From assembly GCA_963210315.1 (NCBI GenBank), contig OY723272.1:1364001-1428000 (forward strand): a DNA stretch of 64,000 bases, given 5' to 3'. Shown here in pieces: positions 53,536 through 64,000 of this stretch; within the stretch, counting starts at the first letter, position 1, and each line of letters starts with the position of its first letter. Origin of the DNA: Rhynchopus euleeides (Eukaryota > Euglenozoa > Diplonemea > Diplonemida > Diplonemidae). The position numbers were made by a program, and so were the translations under genes. The notes beneath the pieces are model-generated. The model saw only the letters and a program-made list of their open reading frames with translations, was not told the origin of the DNA and searched no databases.

Positions 53536-56157
53536 ATGCCTGTGCCGCGTTACACACTTCTCCCTTTTGCCCTCCTCTCTTCCTCCGCCACACTGACGCT
53601 GGCAGCTTGCTCCCTTGATGTCTTTTTTCGCTGCGGTGAAACTTGGACAGGCCGGCTTGAAACCACACCTCGCTATGCAGCAACGAAGGAGCATTGCATG
53701 GCCGCCTGCATCAGCTCCAGCCACCATGCCTGCCATGCCGTTATGCACAACCTGGAGCGTGGGGAGTGCTTCCTCCTTGGCACCGGGTGGGGCGAATTAG
53801 ACCATCTCGCGCAGGACATCGGAGGCTACGTTGTCGCTGCAGCACCCTCCCGCCATGCTGTCTCCACCGCATGCGGCTCAACCCCAGTCACTGCCGGAGA
53901 CATCTCCTCAAGCGGTGACGACATCTGCTGCGTCGCGACTATCCCCGCATGTGCTGCAATGCCCACCACTGCCCTCCAATCCGGCACAATCCTGGCCAAC
54001 TTCACCACTCTCAACCTGACAGACTGCGCAGGTTCCTGCAGCGCTGTGCCGGGCTGCGAGTCCATCTTCTTCCACACCGCCTCACAGGAGTGCCGCCTGC
54101 TCTCCCTCAGCCACCCATTTGCCTTCTCAGACCTGGCCGCCCCCTCCGTCCAACCCAGCCTCGTTGGAGCGCAGCGATTGGAAGTGGGATACTTTATTAC
54201 ACCCAAAGGGGCTGTTGCGGCATATCCCTCCTTTGTGCCCCCCTCTGCGGAGCAGGCCCTTTTCATGCAGCAAACGCACGGAGGCGTGCCCCCCCAAGCC
54301 GAGGGGCTCCGGGTTACCTCTGCCAGGCAGCCCGCGTGCAGCTCGGAGGTTCACCTCCCCGGTGAAAACGGGGCTTGGGTATCGCGGAATGTCACCCAAT
54401 CCCTGCAGCGACTGGATGCTATTGGCGAACGCCTTGCCCAATGCACGGAGCAGGCTGGCTGCCTCGAATTCCTTCACCGGCGCGACGCGGTTGGGTGGGA
54501 TCCGGAGCACTTCCTCCCGCATGGCGCTGGAGGTGCCCCGATGGGGATTGCCATTCCAGGAGCTGTTATCCGCGACCCCCCTGTCACGTCACCAGCGGAG
54601 CCCATTCCGACTGCCATCGCATCCCTCGAGAATGTGACGTCTCCCAGTGAGTGTGCCCTCTGGTGCCTCTCGACGCAGTCCTGCCTCGCAGCGGAATATG
54701 TGCCACGCTCAGGCACCTCCCCCGGCGAGACCTACCGCCCCTCGCAGCCCTCCGGGATTGGGGTCAGCGACGCGTATGCCGGGGCGATCTGCACTCTGTT
54801 TGGCGGGGGGTACCCCACCTCGCAGCCCCCTGCAACCTACGACGCCTCCGCATCCCATGCAATGCTCCTCTTCATCCCCCGCGGGTTTCCAAACGAGACC
54901 TCTCTGGGGAAGTCGTGCGTCTCCCTCGACGACTCCGCCATATCCCAAGAGGGGTTTCCCCCCTTCTCCAACGGGGCCAGCCCGCGAAACTGCTCCTCTG
55001 GGTGGGCCTACAGCAGCTCCAATGGGATGTGTTATAAAATTTTCACCTCAGACGACTCCATGTCAGCCTATGGGTCTGGGGGCAGTGGAGGGCAGGCTAC
55101 CACCGGGGAATCCTCCAGCGCATTTCTCGGCGGGTCAGGCGAGTCTGGGACGGCATACAGCGATTCCGCCTCCGCGGTTGGGCCGCTCAGCCACGGCGCA
55201 GCCGCGGCGTTCTGCAGGTCGCTGGGTGGGGGGTCTGAGCTCCCGTGGGTCCCGGATGAGGCAACCCACAGCTTCCTCCTCTCCGTTCTCCCAGCTGGCG
55301 TGCCGATCTGGCTGAATCTGAAGCTCGACCCCCTCTCCAACTTCTACGTCCACCCCGATGGCTCCGCAGCGATACACTCTGGAGCAAGCCCCCCTTCCTC
55401 CGGTCTGTTCAACCGCTTCCAAGCCTTTGGGTCTGGCTTCGAGGCAAAGGGGAGCGGGCACGCCCCCAGCCACAGCGGGGAGTGCATCGCCCTCCACAAG
55501 CAGGCCCCCTCCGGCTCTCCCGGGGGTGCCGGCGTCTGGGTAGATGTGGACTGCAGCACCCCCTTCCGGGTTGCCTGCAGCAGGCCCCCCGCCTTAGCTG
55601 TTTTCCACCTCGGGGGTGTCCATGTCGACCCCACTGGGGGCAGGGAGAGTGGTGACCAGACGTACAACCCGCCAGGTCACAGCGCGACGATCGACTGGGC
55701 TTCGGAGCTTTTCAAAGAGGGCCTCCCCGGATCCCTCAGCACCGATGCGGTGGTGGGGCAGGCTGCCACGCTCGTGCTGATCGGGGAGGGGTTTGCGGCA
55801 CCCATGTGGATCTCTCTCCAGACAACATCAGAGGCATGGCACACGTCTGCGCCAGGGGAGCCAACAGGTTGTGTAGGGGATGCAACAATTGCCGGTGTCG
55901 CGGCACCGCTTGCGGCAGCGGTGTACAACGCGTCTGTTGCCACGGTGCCACTCCCCAGCACCCTTGCTTTGGTTGAGGGGTTTCGGTATTCTGTGTGTGT
56001 GGCGGTGGGCTGGCCTCTCACGGCAGAGCCTGTGGGATTTTCCCAATTCCGGAGAAGCACGGGGCTCATCCTGCGGGCAGTCCTGCCACGCGCGGAGATG
56101 CACCGCCGGGACTGCGCCCTCCGCCAGGCTCAGCTGCAGGCAATGCGGAATACCTAG
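53536..56157 (+). CDS. Secreted PAN/Apple and C-type lectin domain protein
   Basis: ATG at 53536 in a GTGGCCATG context starts a signal peptide (MPVPRYTLLPFALLSSSATL to LAAC). An upstream ATG in frame at 53419 gives no signal peptide and is not preferred. Of 873 residues, about 30-100, 115-205 and 350-450 show PAN/Apple cysteine patterns (EHCMAACISSSHHAC, DCAGSCSAVPGCESIFF, ECALWCLSTQSCLAAEY). A C-type lectin fold spans about 486-681: CSSGWAYSSSNGMCYKIF, AAAFCRSLGGG, IWLNL, GECIALHK, WVDVDC and FRVACS. It holds a Gly/Ser insert of about 45 residues after CYKIF. No membrane segment is seen near the end. It likely binds sugars or proteins outside the cell or in a secretory compartment; the ligand is unknown. 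It is probably a host gene. Confidence 0.75.
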   Translation: MPVPRYTLLPFALLSSSATLTLAACSLDVFFRCGETWTGRLETTPRYAATKEHCMAACISSSHHACHAVMHNLERGECFLLGTGWGELDHLAQDIGGYVVAAAPSRHAVSTACGSTPVTAGDISSSGDDICCVATIPACAAMPTTALQSGTILANFTTLNLTDCAGSCSAVPGCESIFFHTASQECRLLSLSHPFAFSDLAAPSVQPSLVGAQRLEVGYFITPKGAVAAYPSFVPPSAEQALFMQQTHGGVPPQAEGLRVTSARQPACSSEVHLPGENGAWVSRNVTQSLQRLDAIGERLAQCTEQAGCLEFLHRRDAVGWDPEHFLPHGAGGAPMGIAIPGAVIRDPPVTSPAEPIPTAIASLENVTSPSECALWCLSTQSCLAAEYVPRSGTSPGETYRPSQPSGIGVSDAYAGAICTLFGGGYPTSQPPATYDASASHAMLLFIPRGFPNETSLGKSCVSLDDSAISQEGFPPFSNGASPRNCSSGWAYSSSNGMCYKIFTSDDSMSAYGSGGSGGQATTGESSSAFLGGSGESGTAYSDSASAVGPLSHGAAAAFCRSLGGGSELPWVPDEATHSFLLSVLPAGVPIWLNLKLDPLSNFYVHPDGSAAIHSGASPPSSGLFNRFQAFGSGFEAKGSGHAPSHSGECIALHKQAPSGSPGGAGVWVDVDCSTPFRVACSRPPALAVFHLGGVHVDPTGGRESGDQTYNPPGHSATIDWASELFKEGLPGSLSTDAVVGQAATLVLIGEGFAAPMWISLQTTSEAWHTSAPGEPTGCVGDATIAGVAAPLAAAVYNASVATVPLPSTLALVEGFRYSVCVAVGWPLTAEPVGFSQFRRSTGLILRAVLPRAEMHRRDCALRQAQLQAMRNT

Positions 56158-56795
56158 CACTGCACCTAGTACAGAGGTGATGATGTGTGGGCAAGCTGCT
56201 GCCCCTCTTACACAGTGGGATAGATAGAGGGCGAGAGGGGGGAGGGGGTTGAAACCCTCCAGCAAGAAAGTTGTGCAGTTTGCTCCGGTTGGCGCTTGTT
56301 GAGGAGTAGTTCCCACTACAGCTCACAGCACAAAGAGCTCGCGAGGAGTGCGCCCGTAAGGTTGAGGATAGATTCGCCCCCTGTCCCCCTCCCCTGATGT
56401 CTCCCCTCAGCCCTCCCCTTATTGGTGGTGTTCGTCTTTATGCTTCTCCCCCTCCCCCCCTGCCCCATTGGGTGACTACAAAAAAAGGACACACATTCCG
56501 AGGTGGTGGGGTAGTTGCCCCGACCTTCACCCTGAAGAATTGCCAGCCGCATCCAAACATCCGCCCCCCCCACAGGTGCCCTACCGAACCATCGCTGTTC
56601 CTCCCCACCCCGGTTGCCTGCTCGCCTGATCTGCCCACCCGCCCTCCCTGTTTTCTGGGGTTTTTTTTGTTACACACCTCGTCCCATCCACGCCAACCCC
56701 CATCCCTTCGCGCCCGGTTGCTTTTTCTTCTTTTTTTATTTGCCATATTTTTTTTTGCCCGGGCGGGTTGACTAGAGAAAGGGGAATCAGCAGCA
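56158..56795. other. Intergenic stretch with pyrimidine runs
   Basis: C- and T-rich text with T runs at 56660-56760 just before the next gene. No gene or repeat is supported. Confidence 0.5.
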
Positions 56796-57779
56796 ATGAT
56801 CGGGGGTGACTACGCCGATGGCATGATGTTCACCTACGAGGGGTGTGACTCTCCGAACACTGCGGGGACGCGCAGCGCGACGACAAGCACGACCACCAAC
56901 AGGCGGAGCATCAGCGCCCGTCCGCTGCTGCCGCGCAACGAGAGCCGGTCGCCACCGCCTGCGCCCAAGCTGGATGAGGATGATTATATGGGCCGTGATG
57001 CAACGTGCACACCCTGCGACTCGCCCGGGTACTCCACCCTGCTGCAGGACAGCGAAGGGCAGCAGGCCAGCCACGCCCCCTCGGAGATCAGCGAGCTGCA
57101 GGACCAGCTGCAGCACCACCAGCGTGAGATCGACTCTCTCAAGCAGCGCAGTGACAAGCTTGTGGATACGGAGGGAAAGCTTGCAGGGTCGCTGATGGAG
57201 GTATTGTGCCCATTGTTGCCGCACGCCACCTTTGTTGCCAGTTCGGCGCAAACTCGGGGGGTGCTTTTTTTTACCGTGGGGATTCCTTGCGCTGCTGTGG
57301 GGGGGCGGGGTGTGTGTTAGGCATTCGGAGAATGTTGCATCCGTTTTCCGCTTGCTCGGTTTACATCATAACCACAGAAGGGTGGGGATGGGGGCCGTCT
57401 TTTTTGTAAGGCAGTAAAGTGTCACCTGTGCGCACAATGCACAGACACACAGCAGGGTTCTTCGAACAAACCTCACACCTTCTCCATACAGATTGAGCAG
57501 CTGAAGGTGCAGAGTGCGACGAGCGCACAGGAGAATGACTTCCTGAAGCAGCGTGTTGCGCTGTTGGAGGCGAAGCTGCAGGTGTGTGACGCCCCTCAGG
57601 GGCCCGTTCTCCACGACGGCCACACTCTCCCGAGCCACAAATTCCTCGATGTTGACGTGGCAACGGCGGGTGTGGCTGCGTGGGCGCGCTTCTTCCTGTT
57701 GATGGTTTCTCTTGCTATCCTGTGCGCACGCCGCGTGGTGGCGACCGTTTACCGCGCCCTCTCTGGTAAATCTGAGTAG
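56796..57779 (+). CDS. Coiled-coil tail-anchored membrane protein (two exons)
   Basis: Exon 1 is 56796-57200, exon 2 is 57492-57779; the GT..AG intron of 291 nt falls between codons. The product is 230 residues. A Ser/Thr/Arg-rich, probably disordered head is followed by a coiled coil spanning the splice (SEISELQDQLQHHQREIDSL into IEQLKV and NDFLKQRVALLEAKL), then one membrane helix close to the C-terminus (FFLLMVSLAILCA) with Arg after it. This is the layout of SNARE-like or golgin-like tail-anchored proteins, but no family motif is clear. Without splicing the two halves are in separate frames. Probably a host gene. Confidence 0.7.
57201..57491 (+). other. Intron of the tail-anchored protein gene
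   Basis: GTATTG at the start and CATACAG at the end, phase 0. The joined coiled coil keeps its pattern across the splice, which supports the model. Confidence 0.7.
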
Positions 57780-59424
57780 GTGGAGGGGACCTTGGCAAAT
57801 GTAATTGCACCCCTCCCTGTTCCTATATTCTTTGCAACGGCCATACCCCCGCCCCCACCATCCCCACTCGTTTCCGCCCTCGCTCGGTGGTTGATAAGGC
57901 CACTCCTCGCTGGCCCCTTTGAGTTACACTGCCACCATCGCTGCACCCGTCTGTTCGGACGAACAGCGGGGTGTCGCATAATTCATGCGCACGCATCGAT
58001 GGGAAGAGGAGATGGGTCAAAAATGCCATCTCAGCAACGTGTTGTTTGACAGCTGATGCGAAATCAGCGAATCCAATTCCTCCCCCCCCGCCCCATTTTC
58101 TCTGCATCCAGCGACCTCCCCCCCCCCTGGCGTCGCCGCAGGCTGAGGTGCTACCAAATGAAAGCCGGCTGCTATTAACATTTTCATATCCCACGGCATT
58201 CTGTTTTTGTCACAGGCAGGCAGAGTGTGGCTGGGAACTCTCTCCCTGACCCCTCCTCCCCTTCCAAACCACCTTTGCCATCCGTGGCCAGTGTTTGGGG
58301 GGGGGGGGTATCGGATCTTGAGTGAATCTGTTCACACGGCACGACTTCCTCGGAGTGCGCGTGGTTCAAACCATTCGCCGTGTCGTGTGATTGTACAAAA
58401 GCAAAGTAGGTGTTGACGAATCGATTTGCCATTTCGACCTCCGGGTATTTACACTCTCTGGGGGTCGTCGCGAGGGTGCCAAAAACGGCGCGTTTTGGTT
58501 TCGGTGTACTTCCTCCTATTTGTAGGTAGCAAATCGCCGAATTGTCCAAAAAAGTTGCCAACCATCAGGAAGGCCCTTCCTCCCCCACATCTGTTGTAGA
58601 CTGGCGTACCGCCCCAAGAGGGGGTGTGACCAGTGTTTAAGATACTGTCATGAAAAACGGGGCTTAACCCCGGTTTTTGAGATTTTGCCCCGAAAAACCG
58701 GGGGTACCTCTTTTTTTTTTCACCGGGATTTTTCTGAGATTCTGTCCGGGTACTATTCCAGGTGCTTTTTGACCAGAGGAGGCTGGGGCCAAGAGCACAG
58801 TGCCCTGCCCCAGGCGTTAGCCCGATGAACCTGTTGAGCACAAGGTGCACATTGCCTACATGCGGCGTGCGACTATGGAGCAGAATCAGCTGTTCACTAC
58901 CGTGGCCTCCGGCGGCTGGGGGGCTCCGCCCCCCAGACCCCCCTGTGGCCTGTGCATGTCCAGAACCAAGTCTGCAAGCAGGGCAACCTGCGATGATTTC
59001 AACACCACCACGCTCTCAAGAACGCCTTCCTCATTGACTGGCTCCTTCGCATTGACAAGAAAGGAGCGCGCCCCTCTCGGACCTGGCAGCGGCGGCGAAG
59101 TCAGTCCCCCCCGCAGAGGAGCCACCCTGCCCATCCCAGTTGAGTGGCGTGGGGTGGTGTGTTGTGGGAAGGGAAAGCCCTTCCATTTGGGGAAATGGCC
59201 GAAATTTTACCCCCGATTACCCCCGGTTTTCGGCGCGCAGCCCGGAACCCTATCTTTTACCCTGGGTGTGACAAAAAATATATTTTTTTCCCTTTGTGTT
59301 TTCTAGGTCCGCAAGGTCCCAAAAATCACTTTTTGGGCACATTTTTCAGAGGTCGCCAGAGGTCGCCACCCGGGAAATGCCATTTTTGGGGTTAAAAAAC
59401 GGTTTTTCACCTTACCCTCGTGAA
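57780..59424. other. Intergenic stretch with GC-hairpin repeat
   Basis: No supported gene. It holds the fourth GC hairpin repeat (58894-58952) and a hairpin-like pair around AAAAACGGGG and CCCCGGTTTTT at 58652-58677. From 59250 the text becomes rich in AAAAATC/TTTTTGG words like those next to TAG arrays. Confidence 0.5.
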
Positions 59425-59670
59425 CTAGGTGGGGAAGGCGACGGTCAGACGCAAAATAAATGGAGGACCCCAAAGGAGGGTCCGCATCAGGCGGAAATCA
59501 GCAGAACCTCGCTCCAGACCACATTGTGGGCCAGGACAGGGTCGGGAAGAGCATAAAACACCAGAAAACCGGTCCAGGAGGTCTCTCTGGGGCTCAAATC
59601 CCCTGAAAAGGGGTCTGAACAGGTGGCGACCGAAGGGCGACCAATGGTGCCCACGGAGTTCCTCATCCCA

Positions 59671-62600
59671 AACTTGGGACCCACCGAAAAATGGACCAGA
59701 TGGTGGTCCCAAATTAGGGACCGACCAACAAAGCGACCAGATGGCGGTCCCAAATTTGGGACCGACCGATAAAGCGACCAGATGGTGGTCCCAAATTTGG
59801 GACCGACCGAAAAATTGACCAGATGGCGGTCCCAAATTTGGGACCGACCCATAAAGCGACCAGATGGCGGTCCCAAATTTGGGACCGACCAACAAAGCGA
59901 CCAGATGGCGGTCCCAAATTTGGGACCGACCGAGAAAGCGACCAGATGGTGGTCCCAAATTTGGGACCGACCGAAAAATTGGCCAGATGGCGGTCCCAAA
60001 TTTGGGACCGACCCGTAAAGCGACCAGATGGTGGTCCCAATTTTGGGACCGCCCCATAAAGCGACCAGATGGCGGTCCCAAATTTGGGACCGACCAATAA
60101 AGCGACCAGATGGTGGTCCCAAATTTGGGACCGACCAACAAAGCGACCAGATAGCGGTCCCAAATTTGGGACCGACCGAGAAAGCGACCAGATGGTGGTC
60201 CCAATTTTGGGACCGACCCATAAAGCGACCAGATGGCGGTCCCAAATTTGGGACCGACCAATAAAGCGACCAGATGGTGGTCCCAAATTTGGGACCGACC
60301 AACAAAGCGACCAGATGGTGGTCCCAAATTTGGGACCGACCAACAAAGCGACCAGATAGCGGTCCCAAATTTGGGACCGACCGAGAAAGCGACCAGATGG
60401 TGGTCCCAAATTTGGGACCGACCGAAAAATTGGCCAGATGGCGGTCCCAAGTTTGGGACCGACCCGTAAAGCGACCAGATGGTGGTCCCAATTTTGGGAC
60501 CGACCCATAAAGCGACCAGATGGCGGTCCCAAATTTGGGACCGACCAATAAAGCGACCAGATGGTGGTCCCAAATTTGGGACCGACCAACAAAGCGACCA
60601 GATAGCGGTCCCAAATTTGGGACCGACCGAGAAAGCGACCAGATGGTGGTCCCAAATTTGGGACCGACCGAAAAATTGGCCAGATGGCGGTCCCAAATTT
60701 GGGACCGACCCGTAAAGCGACCAGATGGTGGTCCCAATTTTGGGACCGACCCATAAAGCGACCAGATGGCGGTCCCAAATTTGGGACCGACCAATAAAGC
60801 GACCAGATGGTGGTCCCAAATTTGGGACCGACCAACAAAGCGACCAGATGGTGGTCCCAAATTTGGGACCGACCAACAAAGCGACCAGATAGCGGTCCCA
60901 AATTTGGGACCGACCGAGAAAGCGACCAGATGGTGGTCCCAAATTTGGGACCGACCGAAAAATTGGCCAGATGGCGGTCCCAAGTTTGGGACCGACCCGT
61001 AAAGCGACCAGATGGTGGTCCCAATTTTGGGACCGACCCATAAAGCGACCAGATGGCGGTCCCAAATTTGGGACCGACCAACAAAGCGACCAGATGGTGG
61101 TCCCAAATTTGGGACCGACCGAAAAATTGACCAGATGGCGGTCCCAAATTTGGGACCGACCGAGAAAGCGACCAGATGGTGGTCCCAAATTTGGGACCGA
61201 CCGAGAAAGCGACCAGATGGCGGTCCCAAATTTGGGACCGACCGAAAAATTGACCAGATGGCGGTCCCAACTTTGGGACCGACCCATAAAGCGACCAGAT
61301 GGCGGTCCCAAATTTGGGACCGACCAACAAAGCGACCAGATGGCGGTCCCAAATTTGGGACCGACCGAGAAAGCGACCAGATGGTGGTCCCAAATTTGGG
61401 ACCGACCGAAAAATTGGCCAGATGGCGGTCCCAAATTTGGGACCGACCCGTAAAGCGACCAGATGGTGGTCCCAATTTTGGGACCGACCCATAAAGCGAC
61501 CAGATGGCGGTCCCAAATTTGGGACCGACCAACAAAGCGACCAGATAGCGGTCCCAAATTTGGGACCGACCGAGAAAGCGACCAGATGGTGGTCCCAAAT
61601 TTGGGACCGACCGAAAAATTGGCCAGATGGCGGTCCCAAATTTGGGACCGACCCGTAAAGCGACCAGATGGTGGTCCCAATTTTGGGACCGACCCATAAA
61701 GCGACCAGATGGCGGTCCCAAATTTGGGACCGACCAATAAAGCGACCAGATGGTGGTCCCAAATTTGGGACCGACCAACAAAGCGACCAGATAGCGGTCC
61801 CAAATTTGGGACCGACCGAGAAAGCGACCAGATGGTGGTCCCAAATTTGGGACCGACCGAAAAATTGGCCAGATGGCGGTCCCAAGTTTGGGACCGACCC
61901 GTAAAGCGACCAGATGGTGGTCCCAATTTTGGGACCGACCAACAAAGCGACCAGATGGTGGTCCCAAATTTGGGACCGACCAACAAAGCGACCAGATGGC
62001 GGTCCCAAATTTGGGACCGACCAACAAAGCGACCAGATGGTGGTCCCAAATTTGGGACCGACCGAAAAATTGACCAGATGGCGGTCCCAAATTTGGGACC
62101 GACCGAGAAAGCGACCAGATGGCGGTCCCAAATTTGGGACCGACCGAAAAATTGACCAGATGGCGGTCCCAACTTTGGGACCGACCGATAAAGCGACCAG
62201 ATGGTGGTCCCAAATTTGGGACCGACCGAAAAATTGGCCAGATGGCGGTCCCAAATTTGGGACCGACCGAGAAAGCGACCAGATGGTGGTCCCAAATTTG
62301 GGACCGACCAACAAAGCGACCAGATGGCGGTCCCAAATTTGGGACCGACCAACAAAGCGACCAGATGGTGGACCCAATTTTGGGACCGACCCATAAAGCG
62401 ACCAGATGGCGGTCCCAAATTTGGGACCGACCAATAAAGCGACCAGATGGTGGTCCCAAATTTGGGACCGACCAACAAAGCGACCAGATGGTGGTCCCAA
62501 ATTTGGGACCGACCAACAAAGCGACCAGATAGCGGTCCCAAATTTGGGACCGACCGAGAAAGCGACCAGATGGTGGTCCCAAATTTGGGACCGACCGAAA

Positions 62601-63973
62601 AATTGGCCAGATGGCGGTCCCAAGTTTGGGACCGACCCGTAAAGCGACCAGATGGTGGTCCCAATTTTGGGACCGACCAACAAAGCGACCAGATGGTGGT
62701 CCCAAATTTGGGACCGACCAACAAAGCGACCAGATGGTGGTCCCAAATTTGGGACCGACCAACAAAGCGACCAGATGGCGGTCCCAAATTTGGGACCGAC
62801 CAACAAAGCGACCAGATGGTGGTCCCAAATTTGGGACCGACCAACAAAGCGACCAGATGGCGGTCCCAAATTTGGGACCGACCAACAAAGCGACCAGATG
62901 GTGGTCCCAAATTTGGGACCGACCAACAAAGCGACCAGATGGTGGTCCCAAATTTGGGACCGACCGAAAAATTGACCAGATGGCGGTCCCAAATTTGGGA
63001 CCGACCGAGAAAGCGACCAGATGGTGGTCCCAAATTTGGGACCGACCGAGAAAGCGACCAGATGGCGGTCCCAAATTTGGGACCGACCGAAAAATTGACC
63101 AGATGGCGGTCCCAACTTTGGGACCGACCGATAAAGCGACCAGATGGTGGTCCCAAATTTGTGACCCACCGAAAAATTTGCCACATGGCGGTCCCAAATT
63201 TGGGACCGACCAATAAAGCGACCAGATGGTGGTCCCAAATTTGGGACCGACCAACAAAGCGACCAGATGGCGGTCCCAAATTTGGGACCGACCCATAAAG
63301 CGACCAGATGGTGGTCCCAAATTTGGGACCGACCGAAAAATTGACCAGATGGCGGTCCCAAATTTGGGACCGACCGAGAAAGCGACCAGATGGTGGTCCC
63401 AAATTTGGGACCGCCATCTGGTCGCTTTCTCGGTCGGTCCCAATTTTGGGACCGCCATCTGGTCGCTTTATTGGTCGGTCCCAAATTTGGGACCGCCATC
63501 TGGTCAATTTTTCGGTCGGTCCCAAATTTGGGACCACCATCTGGTCGCTTTCTCGGTCGGTCCCAAATTTGGGACCGCCATCTGGCCAATTTTTCGGTCG
63601 GTCCCAAATTTGGGACCGCCATCTGGTCAATTTTTCGGTCGGTCCCAAATTTGGGACCACCATCTGGTCGCTTTCTCGGTCGGTCCCAATTTTGGGACCG
63701 CCATCTGGTCGCTTTTTTGGTCGGTCCCAATTGTGGGACCACCATCTGGTCGCTTTCTCGGTCGGTCCCAAATTTGGGACCGCCATCTGGTCGCTTTATG
63801 GGTCGGTCCCAAATTTGGGACCGCCCTCTGGTCAATTTTTCGGTCGGTCCCAAATTTGGGACCACCATCTGGTCGCTTTATCGGTCGGTCCCAAATTTGA
63901 GACCACCATCTGGTCGCTTTATGGGTCGGTCCCAAATTTGGGACCGCCATCTGGTCGCTTTATTGGTCGGTGA
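59671..63973. repeat. 41-bp array with palindromic core, reversing at 63403
   Basis: About 105 units. Each holds the 18-bp palindrome GGTCCCAAATTTGGGACC (some with AATTTT, AACTTT or AAGTTT centres), then GACC plus a variable word (CAACAAAGCG, CGAGAAAGCG, CCATAAAGCG, CAATAAAGCG, CGAAAAATTG, CCGTAAAGCG) and ACCAGATGG. Groups of five or six units recur at 205 or 246 bases, so there is higher-order repetition. To about 63403 units read one way; after it they read the other way. Stop-free frames of over 1300 codons on the - strand arise because the unit lacks stop triplets there. The array ends at 63973 near the window edge. Confidence 0.95.
63395..63412. repeat. Turning point of the 41-bp array
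   Basis: The palindrome here has GCGACCAGATGG on its left and CCATCTGGTCGC on its right, with one mismatch in the inner flank, so the two arms of the array mirror each other through a core unit. Confidence 0.9.
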
Positions 63974-64000
63974 ACATCCTTCAGGATTTTGAAGGCACGT

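Noticed and set aside
59425-63868. Open frames of 1323-1453 codons on the - strand
   Set aside because: They run through a 41-bp array whose length is not a multiple of three, all three frames are open, and the translation only repeats the unit. The unit simply lacks stop triplets on that strand.

Overview
The window is nuclear DNA from a eukaryote. Two kinds of gene carry spliceosomal GT..AG introns of 238 and 291 nt, proteins include a signal-peptide PAN/C-type-lectin protein and ubiquitin-protease folds, and most of the sequence is nested transposons and minisatellite arrays. A GC-rich, repeat-swollen protist fits best, perhaps an alveolate such as a chromerid. That guess rests on style only; no ribosomal, plastid or tRNA marker is present.

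From 1 to about 48.3 kb the window is a transposon mosaic. The main family, called TAG here, is a DNA transposon with terminal inverted repeats TAGAGGAGGCATAGC / GCTATGCCTCCTCTA. Two insertions show perfect 7-bp target duplications (TTGTTAA around 25490-28790; CTAGAAG around 13838-16008). Gene-bearing copies (A, 1-8353; C, 40716-48251; Z, 16797-19571, reversed and incomplete) encode one spliced protein of about 1891 residues. It has a transposase-like N-terminal two thirds and a C-terminal OTU cysteine-protease domain. Short relatives (B, D, E, F, X, Y) share the ends but carry their own tandem arrays. From 8.3 to 13.8 kb, copy A sits at the edge of the array of D, D in the array of E, and E in the array of F, like nested dolls.

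From 19.6 to 35.9 kb lie two tyrosine-recombinase (YR) retrotransposons of Ngaro-like layout, treated as fossils. R1 is a tandem pair on the + strand. R2 is inserted in the second R1 copy on the - strand and shows split direct repeats in the order A1-ORFs-B1-A2-B2. TAG element B is inserted in R2.

From 35.9 to 40.7 kb is non-coding mosaic: GC-rich hairpins, palindromes, a GATTCC-rich tract, telomere-like CCCTA/CCCAA repeats, and an unidentified coding fragment. From 48.3 kb the sequence looks more like host chromosome. It holds a 51-bp minisatellite, a USP-type deubiquitinase with zinc finger and UIM (49264-51960), a secreted PAN/C-type-lectin protein (53536-56157), and a two-exon coiled-coil tail-anchored membrane protein (56796-57779). 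A 41-bp palindrome-cored array of about 105 units (59671-63973) reverses direction near 63403.

The most interesting system is the TAG family. It combines a transposase-OTU fusion, a private array in each element built from a fixed core plus a small set of variable words, short words in both orientations near the ends, and a hairpin-plus-decamer module shared by two otherwise different members.
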